Position numbers and translations under genes: made by a program. From positions 1-64,000 of the forward strand of contig JALFBM010000027.1 in the NCBI GenBank assembly GCA_022773425.1: a stretch of 64,000 bases of DNA, read 5' to 3'. Numbering within the stretch: position 1 is the stretch's first letter; each line of letters opens with the position of its first letter. The notes below the pieces were generated by a model. It worked only from the letters and a program-made list of their open reading frames with translations, was not told where the DNA came from and did not search any database. Below, one piece after another: positions 48,777 to 59,111 of the stretch. Source of the DNA: Selenomonadaceae bacterium (GTDB taxonomy: Bacteria; Bacillota; Negativicutes; Selenomonadales; Selenomonadaceae).

Positions 48777-50870
48777 ATGCGTATGGCTGCAACCGGAGCC
48801 GCTTCCCTGAAGTCGGGTGGCAACTTCATCCAACGATACAGCGATGTCCTCATCGCGGTAGCCATCGTTACGATCGTCGTCATGATGATCATTCCGCTGC
48901 CGACGTTCCTGCTCGATCTGCTGATCTGCCTGAACATCACCATCGCGCTGCTCGTCGTCATGGCGGTCATCTACAACGTCGAGGCCCTCGACCTCTCGAT
49001 TTTTCCATCGCTGCTGCTGATTACGACACTCTTCCGGCTGGCGCTGAACATCTCGTCGACGCGCTTGATCTTGCTCGACGGCTTTGCCGGCGAGGTCATC
49101 ACGGCGTTTGGTAACTTTGTCGTCGGCGGCAACGCGGTCGTCGGCTTCATCGTGTTCATCATCCTTGTCATCATCAACTTCCTCGTCATCACGAAGGGCT
49201 CGGAACGCGTGGCAGAAGTTTCCGCTCGTTTCACCCTCGACGCGATGCCGGGCAAGCAGATGTCCATCGACGCGGATCTGAATCAGGGTGCTATCACCGA
49301 CGCGGAGGCGCGCCGCCGCCGCGAAAAGATTCAACGCGAAGCGGACTTCTTCGGCGCAATGGATGGTGCTTCGAAGTTCGTCAAGGGCGATGCCGTGGCG
49401 GCCATCATCATCATGTTTATCAACATTTCCGCGGGCTTCGTCATCGGCATGCTGCAGCGAGGACTCGACGCACAGGCGGCGCTGCAGCAGTACACCCTGC
49501 TGACCGTCGGCGAAGGCCTCGTTTCGCAGATCCCGGCCCTGCTGATCTCGACGGCTACGGGCCTCATCGTCACGCGCGCCGGCGCGGAGGGCAACCTCGG
49601 ACGCGACCTCGTCGACCAGCTGTTCCGCAACGACCGCATTTTCTTCATCCTGTCCGGGGTATTGGTGTTCTTTGCCGTCGTGCCGGGCCTGCCAGGCATC
49701 CCGTTTGCGACCCTTTCGCTCCTCTGTGCGTTCATCGGCTATCAGCTCAAACGCGGGACGGAGAAAGTGCTGCCGACCGAGGAAAAGAAGAAGGAGACGC
49801 AGAAGGCGGTCGCGCGCCGCGAGGCCGCGAAACCGGAAAACATCGTCTCGCTGCTGCATGTCGATCCGATGGAACTCGAAATCGGCTACAGTCTGATCCC
49901 GCTCGTCGATACGGGACAGGGCGGCGACCTGCTCGACCGCATCGTCATGATCCGGCGGCAGTGCGCGCTGGAGCTCGGCCTCGTCGTGCCGACCATCCGC
50001 ATCCGCGATAACATCCAGATCAAGCCGAACGCCTATATCATCAAGCTCAAGGGCATTGAGATCGCGAAAGGCGAGCTCATGCTCGATCATTACCTCGCGA
50101 TGAACTCCGGTACGGTGTTCGAAGAGGTGCCGGGTATCGAAACGACGGAGCCGGCTTTCGGGCTGCCGGCGCTTTGGATCCCGGAGAACGAGCGTGAGCA
50201 GGCGGAACTCAACGGTTACACGGTCGTCGATGCCGTATCCGTGCTTGCAACGCATCTCACGGAGGTCATCAAGCAGCACGCCGACGAGATCCTCGGCCGT
50301 CAGGAGACGCAGAACCTCATCGACAATCTCAAAAAGACCAACGAGGCACTGGTCAGCGAGGTCGTCCCGAATCTCATGAGCGTCGGCGAGGTGCAGAAGG
50401 TCCTGCAGGGTCTTCTGCACGAGCGCGTTTCCATCCGCGATATGGAGACGATTCTCGAGGTGCTTTCCGACTATGCGCGCGCGACAAAGGACCCGGAGGT
50501 TCTCACGGAGTACGTGCGGCACGCGATGGCGCGCCAGATCACGCAGCAAAACGTACAGAACGGCGTGTTGCCATGCGTAACACTCGATCCGGCGCTCGAG
50601 AATCGTATTGCAGGCGGCATCCAGCGCACGGATCACGGCTCCTATGTGAGCCTTGACCCGGATTCGATGCAAAAGCTCATCGACGCGCTGAACAAAGAAC
50701 TCGAGAAGCTCACCAATATGGGCTATCAGCCTATCGTTCTGACGAGCCCGGCCGTCCGGCCGTACTTCCGCAAGCTTGTCGAGCGCTCCGTGCCGGGCAT
50801 CATCGTGCTCTCACATGCGGAGATCGAGCAGTCCGTAGAAATTCAGATTCTTGGGGTGGTGAAGATCTAA
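48777..50870 (+). CDS. flhA: Flagellar biosynthesis protein FlhA
   Basis: [48 protein letters not shown] family. Confidence 0.98.
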   Translation: [697 protein letters not shown]

Positions 50871-52142
50871 GTGCAGATCAAGGTATTCAAGGCTCCTACG
50901 ATGAAAGAATGTATGGAGCAGGTGAAACGAGAACTAGGCAGGGATGCCGTGATTCTCCATACGAAGAAATACAAGGACGGCGGATTTTTCGGCTACGGCG
51001 GCTCTGAGGTTGTCGAAGTCACGGCGGCCATCGAGGATCAGCCGGAGAATCAGCGCGAGACGACGAAAAAAACGGCGCCGAAGCCCGTGATGCCGGCAAA
51101 CGTTCTCGGCCAGTATAAGACAGCGGGTACGCAGGCCGGCGTGGATATCGCCGCCAAGGAGACGATGCCCGAAAGTCAGGCGGCCTATATGCCGCCGCGC
51201 AAGCCCGCTGCCGCAGTGGCGCCGGTGCAGGCCGCCATGCCACAGGGAAGTTCGGCAGCACAGGCTGGCCGGCCCGAAGACCAGCAGAAAATCGAGCAGC
51301 TCGAGACCGAGCTCGCCCAGATGAAATCCATGCTCGCGCAGGTGATGAGCAAGAACGAGACGCCGGGCAAGGTGACGCTCCAGGAAACGCTGCAGCGTCA
51401 GGGCGTTGCGGAGCATATCCTGAAGGATTTTGCGGCGCAGGCCTCAGCCGGCGATACGCTCGTCGATGAGATGGATCCAGAGGCGCAGAAAATCCTGGCC
51501 GGATTCCTGGAGCGGAATGTGCCATTCCAGCAGGGCCTCCGGCAGGATGGGGAAAAGCCGCATATCGCCGCGCTGATCGGCCCGACCGGCGTCGGCAAGA
51601 CGACGACGCTCGCGAAGATCGCGGCGCGGCTCGTGCTCGAGAAAAACGTTCGGGCTGCGCTGATTACGGCGGACACCTACCGGATCTCCGCGGTCGAACA
51701 GCTCAAGACGTATTCCGATATCATCGGGCTGCCGCTGGAGATCGTCTACACGCCGGACGAACTGCGCGTCGCCATGCACAAGCATCGCGACAAGGATCTG
51801 ATTCTGATCGATACGGCCGGGCGCAGCCAGCATAACGCATACCAGATGAAGGAGCTGCAGGATTTTCTGAAGGTCTCGCCGCGCATCGAGAAACATCTCG
51901 TCATGAGCGCGACGACGAAGGATCTCGACGCGGCCGATATCCTGCAGAAATTCTCCGTCTGCAAACCGGATGGGCTTATCTTTACCAAGACGGACGAAAC
52001 GCGCAGCCTCGGGCTCATTGTGAATCTGCTCTATCAGCACAAGGATATCCGGCTTTCTTTCTTGACGAATGGACAGAGCGTACCGGATGATATCCGCGCG
52101 GCGGATGCCGGGGCGCTCGCGGAACTTCTACTCGGAGTTTGA
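50871..52142 (+). CDS. flhF: Flagellar biosynthesis SRP-like GTPase FlhF
   Basis: MQIKVFKAPTMKECMEQVKRELGRDAVILHTKKY; IGPTGVGKTTTLAKIAARL. Confidence 0.97.
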   Translation: MQIKVFKAPTMKECMEQVKRELGRDAVILHTKKYKDGGFFGYGGSEVVEVTAAIEDQPENQRETTKKTAPKPVMPANVLGQYKTAGTQAGVDIAAKETMPESQAAYMPPRKPAAAVAPVQAAMPQGSSAAQAGRPEDQQKIEQLETELAQMKSMLAQVMSKNETPGKVTLQETLQRQGVAEHILKDFAAQASAGDTLVDEMDPEAQKILAGFLERNVPFQQGLRQDGEKPHIAALIGPTGVGKTTTLAKIAARLVLEKNVRAALITADTYRISAVEQLKTYSDIIGLPLEIVYTPDELRVAMHKHRDKDLILIDTAGRSQHNAYQMKELQDFLKVSPRIEKHLVMSATTKDLDAADILQKFSVCKPDGLIFTKTDETRSLGLIVNLLYQHKDIRLSFLTNGQSVPDDIRAADAGALAELLLGV

Positions 52143-52147
52143 GGCCT

Positions 52148-53041
52148 ATGGCGGATCAAGCGGCAAGGCTGCGGCAGATCGTCGGCAGCCGGAAAGAACA
52201 GAAGCAAGAGGAAACGCAGCGCGAAACGGGCGGAGCGGATCTGCCCCGCGTCATCGCGGTCACGAGCGGAAAGGGAGGCGTCGGCAAGACCAATCTTGCC
52301 GTGAACCTGTCCATTGCACTCGGCATGATGGGGAAGCGCGTGCTGCTTATCGACGCGGACCTCGGTATGGCGAATGTCGACGTCGTTCTCGGCAGCCATG
52401 CGCGGAAGCATCTCCTGAATCTCATCGAGGAGGATGTGACCCTCGACGATGTCCTCGTGCATGGCCCCTATGGGCTCAACTACATCCCCGGCGGTTCGGG
52501 CATCGAGAAAGCGCGGACCTTCAGCGATTGGGAGCAGTTCTGTCTCCTGCAGAAGCTCGCGGCCTGCGGCGATATCGCGGATATCATCCTGATCGATACC
52601 GGCGCGGGGCTCGGCAAAAACGTCATGGATTTCGTGCTGGCGGCGGATGAAGTGCTGCTCGTCACGACACCGGAGCCGACCGCACTGACCGACGCCTACG
52701 CGATGATGAAGGCCTACAGCCTCTACGCCAAGGAAAAGAACTTGAAGCTCATCGTGAACCGCGTCTACGAGCCGGCCGAGAGCCGCGATGTCGTCGCGAA
52801 GCTCGAGCAGACTTCGGCGCGCTTTCTGCACATGCGCGTCTCGTGTCTCGGCTATCTCTACGAGGACCGCGCGGTGCAGCTGGCCGTGCGGCACCAGGTT
52901 CCCTTCCTGATCGACGCGCCGGATTCCGTGGCGGCACGCTGCATCAAAGGGCTTACGGACAGCCTGCTCTACGGGACGCAGATGAAGGTGAGCCGCGGCT
53001 GGAAGGGATTTTTGCAACAAATTTTTCACTTTCCACGTTAA
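52148..53041 (+). CDS. flhG: MinD-like ATPase FlhG/FleN/YlxH
   Basis: VIAVTSGKGGVGKTNLAVNLSIALGMMGKRVLLIDADLGMANVDVVLG; follows flhF. Confidence 0.95.
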   Translation: MADQAARLRQIVGSRKEQKQEETQRETGGADLPRVIAVTSGKGGVGKTNLAVNLSIALGMMGKRVLLIDADLGMANVDVVLGSHARKHLLNLIEEDVTLDDVLVHGPYGLNYIPGGSGIEKARTFSDWEQFCLLQKLAACGDIADIILIDTGAGLGKNVMDFVLAADEVLLVTTPEPTALTDAYAMMKAYSLYAKEKNLKLIVNRVYEPAESRDVVAKLEQTSARFLHMRVSCLGYLYEDRAVQLAVRHQVPFLIDAPDSVAARCIKGLTDSLLYGTQMKVSRGWKGFLQQIFHFPR

Positions 53042-53059
53042 ACATGGAGGAACTTTACG

Positions 53060-53746
53060 ATGGCAGGCGAAATAATAAAAGCAGAGAAAGTCTTAAAGAT
53101 AGGTCAGCGTCTGGAATTTTATTTGGAAGGCAGCGAAGAAGGGTATAAGAGCCGGATCGAGGATATCCAGAAGGACCGCCTGATCGTGGCCATGCCGTTT
53201 GACAAGAAACGCGTGCCGATCATCCCGGTCCGCGGGGATTCCATCTACGGGCTTGCCAGTGGTGAACAGTGCCGCTACCGCTTTCTGACGATGTTTCAGG
53301 GGGCGGCGCTTGATGGTCAGCTCCCGACCTGGACCATCGTGAAGCCGGAGACGGTCGAGCGGCATCAGAACCGTGAGTTCGTGCGCGTTCGCGTGAGCCT
53401 GCATCTCCGCGTTCATCTGATCGACGAGGAAGGCCGTATCGAGAAGCCATTCGAGACGGATTCCATCGACCTCAGTGGCAACGGCATCGGCTTCGTGGTG
53501 CGTCATCCGGTCAAGGTGAATTCGCAGGCCACGATCGAGCTCAGCGAGATCCCGAATGTCGGTACGCTCAATATCCTATGCCGCATTGTCCGCGCCGCGC
53601 GTGTCGAGCGCGACGACGGGACGAGCATTTGGCGGATCGGCGCGGCGTTTCAGAATGTGCCGCGGAACGTGACCAATAAGATTGTTCGCTTTATTTTTAC
53701 AATACAGCGGCAGAGCATTGCCAGGGGCATCTCCATCGTAGATTGA
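53060..53746 (+). CDS. Flagellar brake protein with PilZ domain (YcgR/YpfA-like)
   Basis: QNREFVRVRVSLHLRVHLIDEEGR...DSIDLSGNGIGFVVRHPVK; PilZ RxxxR and DxSxxG motifs. Confidence 0.88.
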   Translation: MAGEIIKAEKVLKIGQRLEFYLEGSEEGYKSRIEDIQKDRLIVAMPFDKKRVPIIPVRGDSIYGLASGEQCRYRFLTMFQGAALDGQLPTWTIVKPETVERHQNREFVRVRVSLHLRVHLIDEEGRIEKPFETDSIDLSGNGIGFVVRHPVKVNSQATIELSEIPNVGTLNILCRIVRAARVERDDGTSIWRIGAAFQNVPRNVTNKIVRFIFTIQRQSIARGISIVD

Positions 53747-53800
53747 CCGCCGGACGGCGGTATCGGCTTCTGACTGTCCTGTGGTAGCGAGGTGATGGGA

Positions 53801-54970
53801 ATGATTCGTATCTTGATCGCGGATGACTCCGCCTTCATGCGGAAGGTGCTTTCGGACCTGTTCCGAAAGCAGCCGGATTTTGAGGTCGTCGGGACCGCGA
53901 GAAACGGGCAGGAGGCGATAAAGCTTGTCAAGCAGGAGAAACCGGATCTGCTGACGCTTGACGTCAATATGCCGGTCATGGATGGGCTTAATGCACTCGC
54001 CGTCATCATGGAGGAAAGCCCGATACCGGTCGTGATGCTCAGCAGCCTGACGCAGGAGGGTACGGAAGCTACGGTGCGTGCGCTGAGCCTCGGCGCGGTG
54101 GACTTCATCAGCAAGGCTGGCGGCTCGATTTCGAGAATCGATACGATAGAGCCTGAGATCCTGCAGAAATGCCGAAACGCGGTAAAAGCCCATGTGCAGA
54201 AGCCGAAGAAGCAGGAGTCTCCGCCAAAGCCCGCCGTGCCCGTTATGCGACGCGTTGCGTTCCCAGGATTGAAAAGGGAGCCGCCACGGCAGAAATCGCC
54301 AAGCCACGCGAAGCTGGCTTTGGCCCGGACACCGAATCCGCTGCTCCAGCGCCGAAAGCCGGAATTTCAGCCAAAGCCGTTGGTCATCGAGAGAGGCAGC
54401 GGGCAGAAGCTCGTCGCTATCGGGACTTCGACGGGTGGGCCGCAGGCTCTGCAGAACGTCATTACGCGGCTGCCGGCGGACCTCCCCTGCGGAGTCGTCG
54501 TCGTGCAGCATATGCCGCCGCATTTTACGAAAGCGCTGGCAGATCGCCTGAACACGATCTCGGCCATCTCGGTCAAGGAGGCGGAAGACGGGGAGGTCAT
54601 CCGGCCCGGCCAGGTCTACATCGCGCCGGGAGGTTTCCACCTCCGCGTGAGGCCGGACGGTACTGACCGGCGCATCGCGCTCGGCACTGATCCGCCGGTC
54701 GGCAATCACCGGCCCTGCGTCAACGTGATGTTCGATTCTGTCGCGCCGTTCGGACAGAAGGTCACGGCGGTCATCATGACCGGTATGGGCTCTGACGGCT
54801 GCGAGGGAATGAAGAAGATAAAAGCCGCCGGCGGTTATAGCATCGCGCAGGATGAAGACAGCTGCGTGGTCTACGGCATGCCGCGCGCGGTCGTGGAGGC
54901 AGGCCTTGCCGACGAGGTGAAGCCAGTGGAGCAGATTGCCAGCGCCATCGTATCGGCTGTGAAGCGCTAA
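53801..54970 (+). CDS. cheB: Protein-glutamate methylesterase CheB
   Basis: IRILIADDSAFMRKVLSDLF; AIGTSTGGPQALQNVITRLPADLPCGVVVVQHMPPHFTKALADRLN. Confidence 0.97.
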   Translation: MIRILIADDSAFMRKVLSDLFRKQPDFEVVGTARNGQEAIKLVKQEKPDLLTLDVNMPVMDGLNALAVIMEESPIPVVMLSSLTQEGTEATVRALSLGAVDFISKAGGSISRIDTIEPEILQKCRNAVKAHVQKPKKQESPPKPAVPVMRRVAFPGLKREPPRQKSPSHAKLALARTPNPLLQRRKPEFQPKPLVIERGSGQKLVAIGTSTGGPQALQNVITRLPADLPCGVVVVQHMPPHFTKALADRLNTISAISVKEAEDGEVIRPGQVYIAPGGFHLRVRPDGTDRRIALGTDPPVGNHRPCVNVMFDSVAPFGQKVTAVIMTGMGSDGCEGMKKIKAAGGYSIAQDEDSCVVYGMPRAVVEAGLADEVKPVEQIASAIVSAVKR

Positions 54971-54988
54971 TTTTTAGGGGGAATACAA

Positions 54989-57040
54989 ATGGACACGAAT
55001 CAGTATATGGATATGTTCCTGGACGAGTCCCATGAACACCTGCAATCCTTGAACGACGGGCTTCTCAGCCTCGAGGACAACATGGAGGACACCTCGGTCG
55101 TCAACGAGATCTTCCGCAATGCGCATACCCTGAAGGGCATGTCGGCAACCATGGGCTACAACAAGATTGCTGAGCTCACGCATGAGATGGAGGATGTGCT
55201 CGACCTCATCCGCAACGATAAGCTGCGGCTTGATGAGAACATCATTGACATTCTGTTCAAATGCGTCGATTCGCTCGAGCAGATGATCGATAACGTCGGC
55301 AACGGCGATCCGGAGGATCTCGTCGACGTTTCGGATCTTGTCAAACAGCTCAGCAAAATCTCGAAGGGCGATGTGCCGGAGGCCAAGGGAGCCGCAGCGC
55401 CGGCCGCGGCACCGGAAAAAGCAGCGGAACCGGCGGCGCCGTCCATCGAGCTGACGGACGTCGACCGCGACGTCATCAAGCAGGCGAAGGAGAAGGGCCT
55501 GCTCGCGATTCACGTCAAGGTCACGCTCGCCGAAACCTGCCTGCTGAAATCCGCGCGCTCTTACATGGTTATGAACACGCTCGATGAGCTCGGCGATGTC
55601 ATCAAATCCGTACCGTCGGCCGAAGATCTTGAGCAGGAGAAATTCGACCGCTCGTTCGATGTCATCATCATTACGGCGTCGGAGCCCAAACAGGTAGAAG
55701 AAGCCATCAACTCGATCTCGGAGATCGCTGAGATCCAGACGAATGTTATTGATCCGGACGCGCAGGCTGAACCGAAAGCAGCGGAAAAGGCGCCGGAGAA
55801 GAAGGCGGAGGCTGCAAAGGCCACGCCGGCAAAGAAGGCCGCTCCAGCCAAGAAGGCACCGGCTAAAAAACCGGCCGCGCACAAGAAGCCGCATCAGAGC
55901 CAGTCGGTTCGCGTCGATATTGACAAGCTCGACAGCCTCATGAACCTCATGGGCGAGCTCGTCATCAACAAGGTTCGTCTCGAACAGATCGGGCAGACGC
56001 ACCGCATTGCAGAGCTCACGGAGACGCTCGAGCAGATGGACCGTGTTACGACAGACCTCCAGAACATCGTCATGAAGGTCCGCATGGTTCCGGTAAGCTC
56101 GGTGTTCAACCGCTTCCCACGCATGGTTCGCGATATCGCAAAGGAACTGAATAAGGAAATCAACCTGACCATCGAAGGCGAGGAGACCGAGCTCGACCGC
56201 ACGGTCATCGATGAGATCGGCGACCCGATCATGCATCTGCTGCGCAACTCCTGTGACCACGGCGTCGAGGAACCAGATGTCCGCGAGGCGAAGGGCAAGC
56301 CGCGTACCGGTGAGGTCGGACTCATCGCCCGTCATGAGGGCAACAACGTCGTCATCATGGTCACCGATGACGGCGCGGGCATCGATGCTGACAAGATCCG
56401 CTCGAAGGCGGTCGAAAAAGGCATGATCAGCCAGGAGGAAGCCGACAAGATGGACGACGCGGAAGCGGTCCGTTTGATTTTCCTGCCGGGCTTCTCGACG
56501 GCAGATCATATCTCCGATATCTCCGGCCGCGGCGTCGGTATGGACGTCGTGCGCAGCAAGATCGAGGCGCTGTCCGGCCATGTCGATGTCGAGACGAAGA
56601 TCGACGAGGGTTCCGTATTTAAGATCAAGCTGCCGCTGACCCTCGCGATCATCCAGGCGATGATGGTCCAGGTACAGGAGGAGATGTACGCGATTCCTCT
56701 CGGCTCCATCGACAGCACGATCAACATCCAGCCGACGGATATCCAGACCATCCAGAACAAGGAGGTCATCGTCCTGCGCGGCGAGATCATCCCGATCATC
56801 CGCATGGAGCAGGTGTTGCAGGTACCACACGTCAAGGACGCCGAGGATATGTTCGTCGTCGTCGTGCATACCGGTGAAGCCAAGGCCGGCATTGTGGTCG
56901 ACAATCTGATCGGTCAGCAAGAAATCGTCATCAAGGCGCTTGGCAGCCTGTTCTCGGGACTCAAGATGTTCACCGGCGCGACGGTCCTCGGCGATGGCCG
57001 CATCGCCCTGATCCTTGACGTCGCAGCGATGATGCAGTAA
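54989..57040 (+). CDS. cheA: Chemotaxis sensor kinase CheA
   Basis: HPt IFRNAHTLKGMSATMGY; MRMVPVSSVFNRFPRMVRDIAKELNKEINL; LLRNSCDHGVEEPDVRE. Confidence 0.98.
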   Translation: MDTNQYMDMFLDESHEHLQSLNDGLLSLEDNMEDTSVVNEIFRNAHTLKGMSATMGYNKIAELTHEMEDVLDLIRNDKLRLDENIIDILFKCVDSLEQMIDNVGNGDPEDLVDVSDLVKQLSKISKGDVPEAKGAAAPAAAPEKAAEPAAPSIELTDVDRDVIKQAKEKGLLAIHVKVTLAETCLLKSARSYMVMNTLDELGDVIKSVPSAEDLEQEKFDRSFDVIIITASEPKQVEEAINSISEIAEIQTNVIDPDAQAEPKAAEKAPEKKAEAAKATPAKKAAPAKKAPAKKPAAHKKPHQSQSVRVDIDKLDSLMNLMGELVINKVRLEQIGQTHRIAELTETLEQMDRVTTDLQNIVMKVRMVPVSSVFNRFPRMVRDIAKELNKEINLTIEGEETELDRTVIDEIGDPIMHLLRNSCDHGVEEPDVREAKGKPRTGEVGLIARHEGNNVVIMVTDDGAGIDADKIRSKAVEKGMISQEEADKMDDAEAVRLIFLPGFSTADHISDISGRGVGMDVVRSKIEALSGHVDVETKIDEGSVFKIKLPLTLAIIQAMMVQVQEEMYAIPLGSIDSTINIQPTDIQTIQNKEVIVLRGEIIPIIRMEQVLQVPHVKDAEDMFVVVVHTGEAKAGIVVDNLIGQQEIVIKALGSLFSGLKMFTGATVLGDGRIALILDVAAMMQ

Positions 57041-57056
57041 GAGGAGGTACAGCGAC

Positions 57057-57530
57057 ATGGCTAACGAAGAAATCAAACAGAATGATAATGGCGAAGGGAT
57101 TCAGGTCGTCGCCTTCAAACTCCTGAACGAAGAATATGGGATCAGCATCCTCAATGTACAGGAAATCCGCAATCTGACGGATATCACGCGCGTCCCATTT
57201 GCCGCCGACTATATCAAGGGCGTCATCAACCTGCGCGGATCCGTGCTCCCGGTCATCGACCTCAAGAAGCGGCTCGGCCTCGCCGACGCGCCGTATACAG
57301 ACAATACGCGCATTGTGACAGTCAACGTCGGCGAAGTGCATGTCGGTATGCTCGTTGACGCTGTGACCGAGGTCCTGACCATCCACAGCAAGCCGATTGA
57401 CCCGAAGAAAGCCATCAACGGCAAGGAAATCACCAAGTACCTGAGCGGGATCGGCAATGTGGACGGCAGACTCATCATCATGCTCAATCTTGAAGAAATC
57501 GTCGGATTGGAGAAAAAAGACGAGAAATAA
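57057..57530 (+). CDS. cheW: Chemotaxis coupling protein CheW
   Basis: VVAFKLLNEEYGISILNVQEIRNLTDITRVPFAADYIKGVINLRGSVLPVIDLKKRLG. Confidence 0.97.
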   Translation: MANEEIKQNDNGEGIQVVAFKLLNEEYGISILNVQEIRNLTDITRVPFAADYIKGVINLRGSVLPVIDLKKRLGLADAPYTDNTRIVTVNVGEVHVGMLVDAVTEVLTIHSKPIDPKKAINGKEITKYLSGIGNVDGRLIIMLNLEEIVGLEKKDEK

Positions 57531-57584
57531 TCAGTGCTTCCATCGAGCGGCCTGTCCGATGGACGCAGGATGAGGTGTTACGAT

Positions 57585-58199
57585 ATGTCAGATGAATTGA
57601 ACCTTACGCCGAGTCAGCTCGACGCGCTTCGGGAGATCGGCAATGTCGGAGCGGGCAACTCTGCGACCGCTTTGTCACAGATCATCAACCGGCGCATCGA
57701 TATGAATGTGCCGAAGGTTGCGCTGGTGCCGCTCGATGCGGTGCCAGATATGGTCGGCGGGCCGGACGCCATCGTCGTCGGCGTGTTCCTGCGCGTCTAC
57801 GGCAAGGCGCCGGGCAATATCCTGTTTCTGCTCCCGCAGAAAAGTGCGTTCTACCTCGTAGATACGCTGATGGGCCGGAAGCATGGGCAGACGCAGAAAT
57901 TGGATTTCATGGATGAATCAGCGTTGATGGAAATCGGCAACATTCTTTCCGGTGCGTATCTCAATGCGTTCTATACGTTTACCAACCTTTCCATGCTTCC
58001 GTCCATCCCCGCACTCGCGATGGATATGGCAGGCGCCATTTTAAATGTCGTGCTCGTACAGCTCGGCCAAATGGGCGACCAGGCACTGGTAATCGAGACG
58101 GAGTTCTTGTCGGAGGATGACGGCATCAGCGGACATTTCTTCCTGGTGCCGGATCCGGGATCGTTGCAGACCATCATATCTGCGGTAGGAGTTGAGTGA
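57585..58199 (+). CDS. cheC: CheY-P phosphatase CheC
   Basis: LTPSQLDALREIGNVGAGNSATALSQIINRRIDMNVPKV...ALMEIGNILSGAYLNAF. Confidence 0.95.
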   Translation: MSDELNLTPSQLDALREIGNVGAGNSATALSQIINRRIDMNVPKVALVPLDAVPDMVGGPDAIVVGVFLRVYGKAPGNILFLLPQKSAFYLVDTLMGRKHGQTQKLDFMDESALMEIGNILSGAYLNAFYTFTNLSMLPSIPALAMDMAGAILNVVLVQLGQMGDQALVIETEFLSEDDGISGHFFLVPDPGSLQTIISAVGVE

Positions 58200-58200
58200 T

Positions 58201-58686
58201 ATGCCAGAACTGATCAAAGTCGGCATGGCGGACTATAAGGTCGGGAAAGCGCCGGATACCATCATCAGCTATGGCCTTGGATCCTGCATCGGCATTTCGC
58301 TTTACGACCCGCAGGCAAAGGTCGGCGGGCTCCTGCATATCATGCTGCCGGACAGTAAGCAGGCGCGGGCGAGCGATAACCCGGCGAAGTTTGCCGATAC
58401 CGGGATGCCGTTGTTGCTGCGGGATGTGCTCGCCCTCGGCGCCGTGCGCAGCCGCCTTGTCGCGAAGATGGCGGGAGGCGCGCAGATGTTCGCCTTTGCC
58501 AATGCGACGGACATCATGCGCGTTGGCGCGCGCAACGCCGAGGCCGTGAAGAGCATCCTCAATGAGATGAATATTCGCCTTTTGGCAGAGGATGTCGGCG
58601 GGACTTATGGACGTACCGTCTCCATCAACCTCGAGAACGGTTCCTATAAGGTTAAGACCATCAACAAGGGTGAGAAAGAGATCTGA
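58201..58686 (+). CDS. cheD: Chemoreceptor glutamine deamidase CheD
   Basis: LGSCIGISLYDPQAKVGGLLHIMLPDS catalytic region. Confidence 0.96.
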   Translation: MPELIKVGMADYKVGKAPDTIISYGLGSCIGISLYDPQAKVGGLLHIMLPDSKQARASDNPAKFADTGMPLLLRDVLALGAVRSRLVAKMAGGAQMFAFANATDIMRVGARNAEAVKSILNEMNIRLLAEDVGGTYGRTVSINLENGSYKVKTINKGEKEI

Positions 58687-58700
58687 ACAGGTGATGGATT

Positions 58701-59090
58701 TTGGTTAAATTTCAGATGTCTCTGCTCATCGCCATCCTTGCGGCGCTCGCCATTTGCATCGCGGGCGTGTTGCGGGATATCCGCGGGACAACCGTGCTTT
58801 TCCGCATGGCCGTCGGTGCATGTGGCTCCGGTCTCTTCGTTTATCTCGTGACTTTTATCTTAGAGGCGAAGGGCTGGGTGTTTTTCGACAAGAGCCTCGA
58901 CGAGGCATTGGATGAGGCTGTCGAGGAAAAAGGGGACGCGGAGAAAATGGCAGAGGCCGCACCGCAGCCAAAAGCGCCGCAAGCGGAGGAGCAGAACGAT
59001 GAACAGCCGGAGGGCGGCGGAGAAGAAGGGGGCTTCCAGCCGCTGGCTTCCGAGAATTTGCGCCATGTGGACACAGAGAAGAGTCAGTAA
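58701..59090 (+). CDS. Uncharacterised flagellar-operon membrane protein (two TM segments, acidic tail)
   Basis: TTG start; MSLLIAILAALAICIAGVLRDIRGTTVLFRMAVGACGSGLFVYLVTFIL then Glu/Pro-rich C-terminus. Confidence 0.7.
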   Translation: MVKFQMSLLIAILAALAICIAGVLRDIRGTTVLFRMAVGACGSGLFVYLVTFILEAKGWVFFDKSLDEALDEAVEEKGDAEKMAEAAPQPKAPQAEEQNDEQPEGGGEEGGFQPLASENLRHVDTEKSQ

Positions 59091-59111
59091 AGGCGAAAGG
59101 GGGTCGATGGC

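Noticed and set aside
48522-50672. 716-aa minus-strand ORF opposite flhA
   Set aside because: Antisense of conserved FlhA; low-complexity D/R/H-rich translation with no recognisable motif.
54974-57076. 700-aa minus-strand ORF opposite cheA
   Set aside because: Antisense shadow of CheA; no RBS or recognisable domain.
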